A stretch of DNA of 64,000 nt from Chloroflexota bacterium (GTDB lineage Bacteria; Chloroflexota; Anaerolineae; Anaerolineales; Villigracilaceae): positions 186,001 through 250,000 of the forward strand of contig JACRBN010000019.1 of NCBI GenBank assembly GCA_016213105.1, written 5' to 3'. Every line of letters starts with the position of its first letter. Position 1 is the first letter of the stretch. Shown in pieces: positions 17,281-26,038 of the stretch. Under the pieces are notes generated by a model. It did not search any database. It was not told the DNA's origin and saw only the letters and a program-made list of their open reading frames with translations. The position numbers were made by a program, and so were the translations under genes.

Positions 17281-17575
17281 ACGGATTACGCCAGGCCCCG
17301 GGTGACTTGCTGCGCCGTTCGACGGGCGAAGGAGGAGAAAGGGTGGGGGATCATGGCGGGTTATTCTCTACCATACATTGGCTGATCGGGACGCTGAAAA
17401 TGCTGATCGGCGCTGATCAAACCAGAAAAAGGTCTGCGTTCTTCAGCGCGCATCTGCATCCCCACGGAATTTGCGCGGTAGAAAGGCGGGTATAAAAACC
17501 GACAGCGGGTCGCAGGGGAGCGGCCCGTTGTCGGCAGACAAAAGGAGCAAAAGAAGTGGTGGATGTTGGAAAGGA
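17281..17575. other. Intergenic region between glnA and the kinase gene
   Basis: This 295-base gap holds the glnA terminator at 17494-17534. It also has a run of GCTGATC-type short repeats around 17380-17420, including CTGATCGGCGCTGATC. I see no gene in it. Confidence 0.5.
17494..17534 (-). terminator. Rho-independent terminator of glnA
   Basis: On the minus strand a long GC-rich hairpin bounded by CCGACA and TGTCGG (17499-17534) with few mismatches is followed by TTTTT at 17498-17494. Confidence 0.85.
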
Positions 17576-18988
17576 TCAGCAGTCGAAGTACAGGGTGAAC
17601 TCGTGCGGTGTCGGGCGCAGGCGGATCGGGTCGAGTTCGAACTTGCGCTTGTATTCGATATAGGCTTCGAGCAGATCCATGGTGAAGACGTCGCCCTGCA
17701 GCAGGAAGTCATGGTCGGCTTCGAGCGCATCCAACACGGCGCCCAGGGAGCCAGGCACCTGTTTGATGAGCTTGGCCTCCTCGGCGGGCAGTTCGTACAG
17801 ATCCTTGTCCTGCGGTTCGCCCGGGTCGATGCGGTTCTGGATGCCGTCCAGGCCTGCCATCAGGATGGCGGCGAAGCACAGGTACGGGTTGCTCGAAGGA
17901 TCGGGGGCGCGGAATTCGACGCGCTTGGCCTTGGAACTCTTGGTCACGGGGATGCGGCAGATCGCGGAGCGGTTGCGCTGCGAGTAGGCCAGGTTGACGG
18001 GGGCCTCGAAGCCGGGCACCAGGCGGCGGAACGAGTTGGTGGTGGGCGAGGTTAGCGCCAGCAGGGCGGGGGCGTGCTTGAGGATGCCGCCGATGTAGTA
18101 CTTGGCCATGTCCGAGAGACCGGCATAGCCGGAGGCATCGTAGAAGACGTTGCTTTCGCCCTTCCACAGGCTGCTGTGGACGTGCATACCGGAGCCGTTG
18201 TCACCGAAGAGCGGCTTGGGCATGAAGGTGACGGTCTTGCCGTTCTTGCGCGCCACGTTCTTGGCGATGTATTTGTACATCAGGAGCTGGTCGGCCATGC
18301 GGGTGAGCGTGTTGAAGCGCATGCCCAACTCGACCTGGCCGGCGGTGGCGACTTCGTGGTGGTGGACTTCCATCGGGACGCCGGCGGCTTCGAGCGCCAG
18401 CACGATCTCGGTGCGGACGTCCTGCAGCGTGTCGGTGGGCGGGACGGGGAAATAGCCGCGCTTGGGGGAAATCTGCCCGCCGAAGTTTTGCTTGTCGGCG
18501 CGCCCGCTGTTCCACCAGCCTTCTTCGCTGTCGATGTGATAGTAGGCTTCGTAGGTGTTGCTGGAGTAACGGATGTTGTCGAAGATGAAGAACTCGGCTT
18601 CGGGGCCCATGAAGATGGTCTCGGCAATGCCGGTCTGCTTGAGGTAGGCTTCGGCCTTGCGCGCCACATAGCGCGGATCGCGCTGGTAGGGCTGGAGCGT
18701 GATCGGGTCGTAGACGTCGCAGGTCACGACCAGGGTGGGGATATTGGCCACGGGGTCCATGAAGGCAGATTCGGGATCGGGCATGAGCAGCATGTCGGAT
18801 TCGTGAATTTCCTGGAACCCACGTATGGACGAGCCGTCGAAAGGCATGCCTTCCGTGAACAACTCTTCCTCCAGGCGGCGGGCAGGCAGGCTCACATGCT
18901 GCCACTGACCAGGCAGGTCGATGAAGCGGAGGTCAATCACCTTCGCGTCTTTGCCGAGGGCAAGGGCATCTGCGATCGTTTTAGCCAT
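17576..18988 (-). CDS. glnA: GlnA, type I glutamine synthetase
   Basis: GlnA makes glutamine from glutamate, ammonia and ATP. The 470-residue protein carries the standard motifs: [10 protein letters not shown], the ATP-site pair EAEFFIFD, the [10 protein letters not shown] loop, and NRSAICRIP with the substrate Arg. The segment [14 protein letters not shown] is the short insertion of the GSI-beta subtype. Tyr398 in [11 protein letters not shown] matches the adenylylated Tyr of enterobacterial enzyme, so covalent regulation is plausible. That fits the divergent neighbour, a GlnE-like adenylyltransferase. The start has GGAGAG upstream and a good promoter. Transcription ends at the terminator at 17494-17534. 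Confidence 0.97.
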   Translation of the reverse strand: MAKTIADALALGKDAKVIDLRFIDLPGQWQHVSLPARRLEEELFTEGMPFDGSSIRGFQEIHESDMLLMPDPESAFMDPVANIPTLVVTCDVYDPITLQPYQRDPRYVARKAEAYLKQTGIAETIFMGPEAEFFIFDNIRYSSNTYEAYYHIDSEEGWWNSGRADKQNFGGQISPKRGYFPVPPTDTLQDVRTEIVLALEAAGVPMEVHHHEVATAGQVELGMRFNTLTRMADQLLMYKYIAKNVARKNGKTVTFMPKPLFGDNGSGMHVHSSLWKGESNVFYDASGYAGLSDMAKYYIGGILKHAPALLALTSPTTNSFRRLVPGFEAPVNLAYSQRNRSAICRIPVTKSSKAKRVEFRAPDPSSNPYLCFAAILMAGLDGIQNRIDPGEPQDKDLYELPAEEAKLIKQVPGSLGAVLDALEADHDFLLQGDVFTMDLLEAYIEYKRKFELDPIRLRPTPHEFTLYFDC

Positions 18989-19042
18989 GAAATATCTCTC
19001 CTATTTCCAAATGTGCGTTGATTTTTTGATTTGAACGCTGGG

Positions 19043-19072
19043 ATTATATGCACCTGGGTGGGTACCCGTCTA
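19043..19072 (-). promoter_or_regulatory. Predicted glnA promoter
   Basis: On the minus strand TAGACG (19072-19067) and TATAAT (19048-19043) are 18 bases apart. The palindrome GGGTACCC lies in the spacer. No known NtrC or TnrA site was recognised. Confidence 0.6.
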
Positions 19073-19099
19073 TTACCCAAATGGAGCATCTTTTTTTTA

Positions 19100-19156
19100 C
19101 GCGGAGTGCAGACTTTAGTCTGCTCGCAAATTGCGGACTGAAGTCCGCACTCCGCG
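19100..19156. repeat. Double-hairpin repeat with GGAGT/ACTCC ends
   Basis: CGCGGAGT and ACTCCGCG bound two hairpins: GCAGACT/AGTCTGC and GCGGACT/AGTCCGC. It lies between the divergent glnA and glnE-like promoters. A near copy occurs at 51242-51302, and three more members with different arm sequences occur in the arginine operon. Confidence 0.8.
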
Positions 19157-19206
19157 TATTCCCGTGAAAATCCCGCAAGCAGGGCTTGCGGAGTCCATAT
19201 CCCCTG

Positions 19207-19212
19207 TATAAT
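19207..19212 (+). promoter_or_regulatory. Predicted -10 box of a leaderless glnE-like transcript
   Basis: TATAAT ends 6 bases before the ATG at 19219, so the first transcribed base should be at or next to the start codon. The -35 match is weak (TTGCGG at 19186-19191). Confidence 0.55.
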
Positions 19213-19218
19213 CGCGTC

Positions 19219-22200
19219 ATGGATATTCAACTCCCAGCGAATCTTGCGGATCCTGCCTCTGCGGCGCGGCGCATTCAACGCTTGCAGAATGCACAGCCGC
19301 GCGACTTCCCCATTGTGTTTCAACACCTGTTCGCCGCGTTGGAAGCGGCTGCCGACGCCGACCGCTCGCTGACCTATTTCGAGCGCTTCACCGAAAACTA
19401 CGGCGCGGAGTTGTTCCACGTGCTGGAGAAGAATCCGCGCGTGATCGAGATCCTGGTCACGCTCTTTTCGGCCAGCCAGTTCCTGACCGAGATCCTGCTG
19501 CGCAACCCGCAGTCGCTGTCGCTGCTGTTGGATCGTCAGACGCTGACCCAGCGCAAGACGGTGGAGCAGTTCCAGGACGAGGCCGAGGCGGCGGGTACGG
19601 GAGCAGGTGACAGGTCAGGGTTCAACCGCTATCAGCACGGGGAGCTGCTGCGCATCGGCGTGTGCGACTTCCTGGCGCTGTATGATTTCCCCACCGTGGT
19701 TTCGCAGCTTTCGCGCATGGCCATCGGCCTGACGCGCGCCTGCCTGCACTACGCCTCGCGCCAGACGGGAATTTCCACCAGCGGCTTCGTCGTGCTGGCG
19801 ATGGGCAAACTGGGCGGGCGCGAGTTGAATTACAGTTCCGACATCGACCTGCTTTTTCTGGCCAGGGATGATTCGGTCGACTACATCCCGCTGGCGCAGA
19901 AGTTGATTGACCTGCTGTCTGCTTCCACTTCGCAGGGATTCCTGTACCGCGTGGACTTGCGCCTGCGCCCGTGGGGCAACGACGGTCTTTTGGTGCCGAC
20001 GGTGGGCGGCTACATGCGCTACATCGAGAAGAACGCGCGGCTGTGGGAAAAACAGGCGCTCTTGAAGATGCGTCCCATTGCGGGCGACCTGTCGCTTGGG
20101 GAGCAGGTGCGCGAGCGGGTGCAGCCGTACATTTTCAGTGCGCCACCCGGGGAGGTGCGCGCGGGCGTGTTCGCGATGAAGCAGCGCACCGAGGAATTCC
20201 TGCAATCAAAGGGACGCGGCTGGGGCGAGGTAAAACTGGGCGTCGGCTCGATCCGCGACGTGGAGTTCGTGGTGCAGTATTTGCAGCTCACCAACATGAG
20301 CCAGTATCCGCAGATCCGCACGCGCGCCACGCTCAAGGGACTGCGCTTCCTGCGCGCGGCAGGGCTGCTGACCTCGGTCGAGGCGCGGATTTTGTCCGAC
20401 GGCTATACCTTCCTGCGCACCATCGAGCATTATTTGCAAATGATGGATTATCGCCAGACGTACACGCTGCCCTCCGACCCGCCCGCGATTGCCTTCCTGG
20501 CGCGGCGGCTGGGATTTGCTTCTGGCGGGAGTTTCGTCGAGCGCTACCAGGAGCATTGCCAGGCCATCCGCGAAATCTACCTGCGTTACGTGGGAAATGA
20601 ATCCACGCCCGCGGAGTTGCCGTCCGTGAGCCGTCACATCGCGCGCATGGATGTGTCCTACACCAAAACCTTCACCCCCGAGGAGATTCACCGTCACGCG
20701 GAACTTGCGCAAAAGTTGAACGAGAAAACCCCCGCCGTGGTCGATGCGATTCCGCTGGCGCAGGACACTTGGCGCGTGTCCATCGTCGGCTACGACTACC
20801 CGGGCGAACTGTCCATCATTTGCGGGTTGTTCTTCGTGTATGGCTTCGATATTCTCGACGGCAGTGTGTTCACGTATGAGCCTGCGCAGGCAAGCCCATC
20901 GGGGACGCGCGCGCGCAAGGGCAAGCCTGTTCAGCCCGCCCCCGACACGCGCCAAAAGATCGTGGACGTGTTCACGGTCAAGTCGGTCTTCTTCGAGCCG
21001 CCCGGCAGCGTCATCTGGGAAACGTACACGCAGGACATGTTCGCGCTGCTGGCCCTTTTCCGCGAGGGCAAACGGCGCGAGGCGCGCGGTCAACTGGCGA
21101 AGCGGGTGGGGGCGGCCTTCCAGTCGGTGCCAGGCAGGGTCGCTCCGCTGCTGCCCATCGACATCGAGATCGACAATGAAACCTCCGACCGCTACAGCGT
21201 GCTGCGCATCGATGCGCCCGACACGGTCGGCTTCCTGTACGAGTTCACCAACGCGCTGGCCTTTACGCGCACGGACATTGTGCGCGTGAATGTGAGTTCC
21301 GAAGGCAATCGCGTGCATGACATTTTGTACGTCACCGACGCGCATGGGATGAAGATCGTCGCGCCCGAGAAGCAGCGCGAACTGCGCGCGGCGGTGGTGC
21401 TGATCAAGCATTTCACGCACCTGCTGCCGAACTCGCCCAACCCCGAATCCGCGCTGCTGCACTTCCGCGAATTCCTGGAGCAGCTCTTCAAACGTCCCAA
21501 CTGGCCCGATGAAATCACGTCGCTCGAAAACACCGAAGTGCTGCGCGCGCTGGCGCGACTGCTGGGTGTCAGCGACTTCCTCTGGGACGACTTTTTGCGG
21601 ATGCAGTATGCGAATCTCTTCCCCGTGGTGCGCGACATGGATGCATTATCCACGGCCAAGCCGCGCGCCCAACTCGAAGCGGAACTGGCTCACGCGCTCG
21701 CCTCGGGCAGCGTCGGCGGGCTGGCCTATCCCGACTGGCGCGCCGCGCTCAACGCCTTCAAGGATCGTGAACTCTTCCGCATCGACATGCGCCACATCCT
21801 CGGGCTGACGGGCGAGTTCTGGGATTTCGCCGCCGAGTTGACCGAACTGGCCGAAGTGGTCATCGCCGCGGCTTTCACGCGCGGAGAATTTCCGCCTGCG
21901 CGGATGGCTGTCCTGGCGCTGGGCAAATGCGGCGGGCGGGAACTGGGATTTGCCTCCGATATTGAGTTGATGTTCGTGTACGACGAGCAGGCCGACGGGG
22001 CGAAATCGGGCGATGCGTACGAAAAATTCGTGCGCGATTTTGTGTCCACCATCCAGGCGCGGCAGGAGGGCATCTTCCAGATCGATTTGCAGCTGCGGCC
22101 GTACGGCAAAGCAGGCAGCCTGGCGGTTTCGCTGGAAAGTTTCCGCCGCTACTACGCGCCGACGGGGCCTGCCTGGGCCTACGAGCGCCAGGCGCTGGTC

Positions 22201-22734
22201 AAGCTGCGGCCCATCGCAGGCGACCTGACCCTCGGCCAGGAGCTCTGCGCCCTGCGCGATGAGTACACCTACGCCGCGGGCGCCTTCGATGTGACCGCCA
22301 TGCGCGCCATGCGTGAGCGCCAGGTGCGGCACCTCGTCACGGGCGGAACCTTCAACGCCAAGTACAGCCCGGGCGGATTGGTGGATGTCGAGTATCTGAT
22401 CCAGGGCTTGCAGATCGATCACGGCGCGGAACGCGCGTCGGTGCGCGCGACCAACTCGCGCGAGGCGATGGCTGCGCTGTACGAGGCGGGCATCCTCTCG
22501 AAGGAAGATTATGACCGCCTGCGCAAGGCGCACACCTTCCTGCACTGGCTGATCGATTCCCTGCGCGTGGTGCGCGGCAACTCGAAGGACATCACCGTTC
22601 CGCGCTACGGCAGCGACGAGTTCGCCTTCCTCGCGCGGCGTCTGCGCTACGAAAGCGATCTCGACCGCCTGCGCGAGGATTTGGCGCGCTATCCGCACGA
22701 TGTGGTGGAGATCAATCAGCGATTGCTGGGGTAG
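19219..22734 (+). CDS. glnE: GlnE-like glutamine synthetase adenylyltransferase with two internal ACT domains
   Basis: This 1171-residue protein has the two-halved GlnE layout, so it is expected to add AMP to, and remove it from, the GS tyrosine. The N-terminal transferase half has GKLGGRELNYSSDIDLLF (about 196-213), DLRLRPWGNDG and SIRDVEFVVQYLQL. The C-terminal half has GKCGGRELGFASDIELMF (about 900-917), DLQLRPYGKAG and LVDVEYLIQGLQ. Between them lie two ACT domains, about 516-600 and 657-735, as at the end of the PII uridylyltransferase GlnD. The second metal Asp of the C-terminal half is Glu (SDIEL). ATG at 19219 follows a TATAAT by 6 bases. It is divergent from glnA. The ACT pair could sense glutamine directly. 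Confidence 0.88.
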   Translation: MDIQLPANLADPASAARRIQRLQNAQPRDFPIVFQHLFAALEAAADADRSLTYFERFTENYGAELFHVLEKNPRVIEILVTLFSASQFLTEILLRNPQSLSLLLDRQTLTQRKTVEQFQDEAEAAGTGAGDRSGFNRYQHGELLRIGVCDFLALYDFPTVVSQLSRMAIGLTRACLHYASRQTGISTSGFVVLAMGKLGGRELNYSSDIDLLFLARDDSVDYIPLAQKLIDLLSASTSQGFLYRVDLRLRPWGNDGLLVPTVGGYMRYIEKNARLWEKQALLKMRPIAGDLSLGEQVRERVQPYIFSAPPGEVRAGVFAMKQRTEEFLQSKGRGWGEVKLGVGSIRDVEFVVQYLQLTNMSQYPQIRTRATLKGLRFLRAAGLLTSVEARILSDGYTFLRTIEHYLQMMDYRQTYTLPSDPPAIAFLARRLGFASGGSFVERYQEHCQAIREIYLRYVGNESTPAELPSVSRHIARMDVSYTKTFTPEEIHRHAELAQKLNEKTPAVVDAIPLAQDTWRVSIVGYDYPGELSIICGLFFVYGFDILDGSVFTYEPAQASPSGTRARKGKPVQPAPDTRQKIVDVFTVKSVFFEPPGSVIWETYTQDMFALLALFREGKRREARGQLAKRVGAAFQSVPGRVAPLLPIDIEIDNETSDRYSVLRIDAPDTVGFLYEFTNALAFTRTDIVRVNVSSEGNRVHDILYVTDAHGMKIVAPEKQRELRAAVVLIKHFTHLLPNSPNPESALLHFREFLEQLFKRPNWPDEITSLENTEVLRALARLLGVSDFLWDDFLRMQYANLFPVVRDMDALSTAKPRAQLEAELAHALASGSVGGLAYPDWRAALNAFKDRELFRIDMRHILGLTGEFWDFAAELTELAEVVIAAAFTRGEFPPARMAVLALGKCGGRELGFASDIELMFVYDEQADGAKSGDAYEKFVRDFVSTIQARQEGIFQIDLQLRPYGKAGSLAVSLESFRRYYAPTGPAWAYERQALVKLRPIAGDLTLGQELCALRDEYTYAAGAFDVTAMRAMRERQVRHLVTGGTFNAKYSPGGLVDVEYLIQGLQIDHGAERASVRATNSREAMAALYEAGILSKEDYDRLRKAHTFLHWLIDSLRVVRGNSKDITVPRYGSDEFAFLARRLRYESDLDRLREDLARYPHDVVEINQRLLG

Positions 22735-22764
22735 GGATACTGCGCGCGAGTTTTCCCAAAACCA

Positions 22765-22792
22765 TTGACACATCTTGCATATCGAGTAGAAT
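22765..22792 (+). promoter_or_regulatory. Promoter of the arginine operon
   Basis: TTGACA (22765-22770) and TAGAAT (22787-22792) are 16 bases apart. The start of transcription is expected at about 22799-22803, at or just before the ATG of the Arg leader peptide. Confidence 0.75.
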
Positions 22793-22802
22793 ACCGCCCA
22801 AC

Positions 22803-22907
22803 ATGTTCAGCCCCTTTGCACTGCCGCGTACCCGTCGTCCGCAGCCCACTTCCCAGAGAAGGTCGGGAGCTTTTCGTTTGGATGACGTGAACGCCAAGGT
22901 GCGTTGA
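22803..22907 (+). CDS. argL: Arginine-rich leader peptide of the arg operon attenuator
   Basis: A 34-codon ORF starts almost at the predicted 5' end of the transcript and precedes a strong terminator before argG. The peptide begins [15 protein letters not shown] and holds seven arginines, including R-T-R-R, Q-R-R and a final V-R before the stop. The codons are CGT five times plus AGA and AGG. The ORF has no recognisable ribosome-binding site, consistent with leaderless initiation. Its control codons CGT-CGT (22833-22838) lie in one arm of a stem that competes with an antiterminator. The reading is direct. The regulatory role follows the classical model of ribosome-mediated attenuation and has not been tested. 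The symbol is by analogy. Confidence 0.75.
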   Translation: MFSPFALPRTRRPQPTSQRRSGAFRLDDVNAKVR

Positions 22908-22958
22908 CAGATACGCACAGGTCAACCAAAACAGCCCTCCTTCTCGGAGGGCTGTTTT
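22826..22958 (+). promoter_or_regulatory. Transcription attenuator of the arg operon
   Basis: Hand pairing gives three competing structures. Stem 1:2 joins 22826-22829 and 22833-22840 (the tandem Arg codons) to 22891-22894 and 22880-22887. Stem 2:3 joins 22876-22886 and 22865-22871 to 22921-22932 and 22933-22938, with a mismatch and bulges. Stem 3:4 is a perfect 13-bp terminator, 22928-22940 with 22946-22958, followed by TTTTTATTTT. Ribosome stalling at Arg codons would break 1:2, allow 2:3 and prevent termination. A small hairpin GTGCG/CGCAC (22899-22903, 22914-22918) carries the leader stop codon in its loop. Confidence 0.75.
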
Positions 22959-22971
22959 TATTTTCCAATCT

Positions 22972-23021
22972 GGAGTCCCGAAGCTTGCTTCGGGAAATGC
23001 GGGAGCTTGCTCCCGCACTCC
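22972..23021. repeat. Double-hairpin repeat with GGAGT/ACTCC ends
   Basis: GGAGT and ACTCC bound hairpins CCCGAAGC/GCTTCGGG and GCGGGAGC/GCTCCCGC. It lies between the attenuator terminator and argG. Confidence 0.8.
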
Positions 23022-23041
23022 AAAAACTAACAGGAGAAAAA

Positions 23042-24313
23042 ATGAGTTCCAAACCAAAACCGCACGTGAAGAAAGTCGTCCTCGCCTATTCGGGTGGACT
23101 GGATACATCCGTGATCGTCCCGTGGCTGAAAGAGAACTACGGCTGTGAAGTCGTTTGCTTTTGCGCGGACGTGGGTCAGGGTGACGAAGATATGGGGGGA
23201 CTGGAACAGAAAGCCATTAAGAGCGGCGCGAGCCAGTTGATCATGCATGACATGAAGGAAGAATTCGCCAGCGATTATCTCTTCCCGATGCTCAAGATGG
23301 GATCGGTCTATGAGCACAAGTATTTGCTCGGCACGTCTGTTGCCCGTCCGCTGATCGCCAAGCATCTTGTGGACGTGGCGCACGAAGTCGGTGCGGACGC
23401 GATTGCGCATGGCGCGACGGGCAAGGGCAACGATCAGGTGCGCTTCGAACTGACCGTCATGGCGCTCGACCCGCGCTTGAAGATCATTGCTCCGTGGCGC
23501 GAATGGGAAATCCGCTCTCGTGAAGATGCGATTGCCTATGCCGCCAAGCACAACGTGCCCGTGACTGCCACTATCAAGTCCATTTACAGCCGCGACTCGA
23601 ATCTGTGGCATCTCTCGCATGAAGGCGGTCTGCTCGAAGACCCGTGGAACGAGCCTGAAGAGATCATGTATCAAATTTCCACCTCGCCTGAAAATGCGCC
23701 CGATGAAGCCGCTTATGTCGAGATCGAATTCGAGAGCGGCAACCCCGTCGCGGTCAACGGCGAAAAACTTTCGCCCGCGAAGATCGTCGAGACGCTTAAC
23801 GCCATTGGCGGCGCGCATGGCATTGGCCGCGTCGATCTCGTGGAGAATCGTCTCGTCGGTATGAAGTCGCATGGGGTGTACGAGACCCCAGGCGGCACGA
23901 TCCTGCTTTATGCGCATCGCGAACTCGAGTCGCTCGTGCTCGACCGCGAAACCATGCACTTCAAGGAAATGGTCGCGGTGAAATATTCCGAGCTTACCTA
24001 CAACGGCCTGTGGTTCACGCCTCTGCGCGAAGCCATCGACGCCTTCGTCAATTCCACGCAGGGCCCTGTCACGGGCACGGTGCGCCTCAAACTGTACAAG
24101 GGCAACATTATCACCGCGGGTAAAAAATCGCCGTTCAGTTTGTATCGCGAAGACTTCGCCACGTTCGGCCAGGAAGATGTCTACGACCAGAGTCATGCCG
24201 AAGGTTTCATTCGCCTGTTTGGCCTGAGCATGAAAGTCCGCGCCATGAATGGTCTGCCTGTCTCTGGCCTCGATATGCCGAAGCCTGATTATTCGAAGTT
24301 CAAACGTGATTAA
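23042..24313 (+). CDS. argG: ArgG, argininosuccinate synthase
   Basis: ArgG condenses citrulline and aspartate with ATP. The 423-residue protein has the N-type ATP pyrophosphatase loop [10 protein letters not shown] near residues 14-23, followed by the family segments [13 protein letters not shown] and [17 protein letters not shown]. The start ATG at 23042 has AGGAGAAAA just upstream. A longer in-frame opening starting at 22904 is rejected because it runs through the terminator and repeat. It is the first enzyme gene after the Arg attenuator and is followed by argH. Confidence 0.96.
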   Translation: MSSKPKPHVKKVVLAYSGGLDTSVIVPWLKENYGCEVVCFCADVGQGDEDMGGLEQKAIKSGASQLIMHDMKEEFASDYLFPMLKMGSVYEHKYLLGTSVARPLIAKHLVDVAHEVGADAIAHGATGKGNDQVRFELTVMALDPRLKIIAPWREWEIRSREDAIAYAAKHNVPVTATIKSIYSRDSNLWHLSHEGGLLEDPWNEPEEIMYQISTSPENAPDEAAYVEIEFESGNPVAVNGEKLSPAKIVETLNAIGGAHGIGRVDLVENRLVGMKSHGVYETPGGTILLYAHRELESLVLDRETMHFKEMVAVKYSELTYNGLWFTPLREAIDAFVNSTQGPVTGTVRLKLYKGNIITAGKKSPFSLYREDFATFGQEDVYDQSHAEGFIRLFGLSMKVRAMNGLPVSGLDMPKPDYSKFKRD

Positions 24314-24394
24314 CGTCATTGCGAGGAGCGCAGCGACGAAGCAATCTCGGACTTAACCATGAGATTGCTTCGGGCTGGCGCCCTCGCAATGACG
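24314..24394. repeat. Palindromic repeat, CGTCATTGCGAGG family (copy 1)
   Basis: CGTCATTGCGAGG and CCTCGCAATGACG form the outer arms. GAAGCAATCTC and GAGATTGCTTC form the inner arms. It lies between argG and argH. Confidence 0.85.
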
Positions 24395-24408
24395 GAAACG
24401 GAGACACC

Positions 24409-25788
24409 ATGACCCTCTGGGGCGGCAGATTTACCCAAACCTTAAACTCCCTCGCCTGGGACTTGAATTCGTCCCTGCCTGTTGACCAGCGCATGGCCGT
24501 TCAGGATGTGGATGGTTCCATCGCGTGGGCGGACGCGATCCACGCCGCGGGCATTCTTTCGGATGAAGAACACGCTTCGATCTCCCTCGGGCTTGCCACC
24601 GTCCGAAAAGAATTTTCTTCGGGACAGTTTTCCTTCGTCCCCTCCGACGAAGATATCCACACAGCCGTCGAGCGCCGCCTGACCGAACTGATCGGTGCGA
24701 CCGCTGGCAAGCTCCACACGGGACGCAGTCGCAACGACCAGGTTGCCACCGATTTCCGCTTGTGGATGCTGGGAGCGATTCCCGCGCTGGACGCGGCCTT
24801 GAAGGATTTGCAGTCCGCCTTGGTGGAGCAAGCCGAAAAAGCAGGTGAGACGATCATGCCAGGTTACACCCACCTGCAACGCGCCCAGCCGATCTTGCTG
24901 GCGCACTGGTGGCTGAGTCACTACTGGCCGCTGAAACGCGACCGCTCTCGCCTCACAGATTTAATCCCGCGTGTTTCCATTTTGCCGCTGGGTTCTGGCG
25001 CACTGGCGGGCACACCCATCCCCGTTGACCGCGTTGCACTGGCCGAGTCACTTGGCTTTGCTGAACCTTCACAAAATAGTCTCGACTCCGTCTCTGACCG
25101 CGATTTCGCCGCCGAGTATTTATTCTGTGCCACGCTGACAGGCATTCATCTGAGCAAACTGGCCGAGCAGATCGTTCTGTACACCAGCGCTGAGTTTGGT
25201 TTCTTCGAGCTTTCGGATGCCTTCTCGACAGGTTCAAGTCTCATGCCGCAGAAGAAGAATCCTGATGTGTTTGAGTTGACGCGCGGCAAGGCGGGCACGT
25301 TGATCGGCATGTTGACAGGTCTGCTCGCCACGCTCAAAGGGCTGCCATCGACCTACGATAAAGACTTGCAGGAAGACAAAGCGCCCGTCTTCGCGGCAAC
25401 CGATACGTTGCTCGCGATTCTACCCGTCATCACTGGCGCACTGCGGACGATCAGCGCGAAGCCCGAACGAATGCGCGCCGCGATCGATTCCACGATGATG
25501 GCGACTGACCTGGCGGATTATCTCGTCAACAAGGGAATCCCGTTTCGGGAGACTCACGCGATCGCGGGAAAAGCTGTCCGCTTGGCTGGGGAGAGAAAGG
25601 TCGGGTTGGAGCAAATACCGCTCGAAGCGTATCAGGCTCTCAGTCCCGCGTTTGAAGCGAATGTAGTTCAAGTCTTCGACCCGCTGAAGTCCGTCGAAAA
25701 AAGAAATGCGATTGGCGGCACGAGTCTCCAATCGGTTAAAAATCAGATTGACAGAGTCAAACGACTCCTGTCGTTTGAAAAATCTTAG
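24409..25788 (+). CDS. argH: ArgH, argininosuccinate lyase
   Basis: ArgH splits argininosuccinate to arginine and fumarate. The 459-residue protein starts MTLWGGRF, the family N-terminus, and contains HTGRSRNDQVATD and the fumarase-superfamily signature GSSLMPQKKNPD with the mobile catalytic Ser. The start at 24409 was chosen over an upstream frame that runs through the repeat. The last codons, RVKRLLSFEKS, overlap a double-hairpin repeat, so the natural C-terminus may have been replaced by repeat-encoded residues. Confidence 0.96.
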   Translation: MTLWGGRFTQTLNSLAWDLNSSLPVDQRMAVQDVDGSIAWADAIHAAGILSDEEHASISLGLATVRKEFSSGQFSFVPSDEDIHTAVERRLTELIGATAGKLHTGRSRNDQVATDFRLWMLGAIPALDAALKDLQSALVEQAEKAGETIMPGYTHLQRAQPILLAHWWLSHYWPLKRDRSRLTDLIPRVSILPLGSGALAGTPIPVDRVALAESLGFAEPSQNSLDSVSDRDFAAEYLFCATLTGIHLSKLAEQIVLYTSAEFGFFELSDAFSTGSSLMPQKKNPDVFELTRGKAGTLIGMLTGLLATLKGLPSTYDKDLQEDKAPVFAATDTLLAILPVITGALRTISAKPERMRAAIDSTMMATDLADYLVNKGIPFRETHAIAGKAVRLAGERKVGLEQIPLEAYQALSPAFEANVVQVFDPLKSVEKRNAIGGTSLQSVKNQIDRVKRLLSFEKS

Positions 25789-25814
25789 TCCAAAGTCAGG
25801 AGACTTTGGACTCC
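25753..25814. repeat. Double-hairpin repeat overlapping the end of argH
   Basis: AGAGT and ACTCC bound hairpins CAAACGAC/GTCGTTTG (25758-25777) and CCAAAGTC/GACTTTGG (25790-25809). The first hairpin is coding sequence of argH and the stop codon lies between the hairpins. Confidence 0.75.
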
Positions 25815-25836
25815 AAATACCAAAGGAGAAAAAATT

Positions 25837-26007
25837 ATGTCTACTGTTGTCTGCCCCGAATGTGAAGCCGAAATTACGTTGGACGCTGGTACGGAAGCGG
25901 GTGAGATCATCGTCTGCTCGGATTGCGGCGTGGATCTCGAAGTGACCGCGCTCGACCCCGCCACGATTCAACTCGCGCCGATGGAACAGGAAGATTGGGG
26001 GGAGTAG
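25837..26007 (+). CDS. lysW: LysW-type amino-group carrier protein
   Basis: This 56-residue acidic protein carries pathway intermediates attached to its C-terminal glutamate, protecting the alpha-amino group during lysine or ornithine synthesis. Cys6, Cys9, Cys27 and Cys30 form the zinc ribbon. The C-terminus is EDWGE, the hallmark to which LysX/ArgX ligates the amino acid. AAAGGAG precedes the ATG. It lies between argH and the ATP-grasp ligase gene, in an operon with an Arg leader, so its cargo here is probably the arginine-pathway glutamate. Confidence 0.95.
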   Translation: MSTVVCPECEAEITLDAGTEAGEIIVCSDCGVDLEVTALDPATIQLAPMEQEDWGE

Positions 26008-26038
26008 GCGGGGTTACCCCGCTCTTACGGAGACGATT

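Noticed and set aside
17380-17420. GCTGATC repeats as a possible operator or replication site
   Set aside because: Short, irregular and next to a terminator; too little to support a function.
19100-19156. Insertion-sequence ends
   Set aside because: There is no transposase and no target duplication visible. The element is a short palindromic repeat.
20206-21462. 418-codon minus-strand frame inside the glnE-like gene
   Set aside because: Shadow of the catalytic and ACT domains; low-complexity Arg/Gln/His composition.
22799-22960. Riboswitch or T-box in front of argG
   Set aside because: No T-box consensus (AGGGTGG..ACC) or known aptamer motif. The Arg-rich ORF and competing stems explain the region better.
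22807-23052. 81-codon minus-strand ORF covering the Arg leader
   Set aside because: It crosses a perfect terminator and a repeat, has no ribosome-binding site and no domain.
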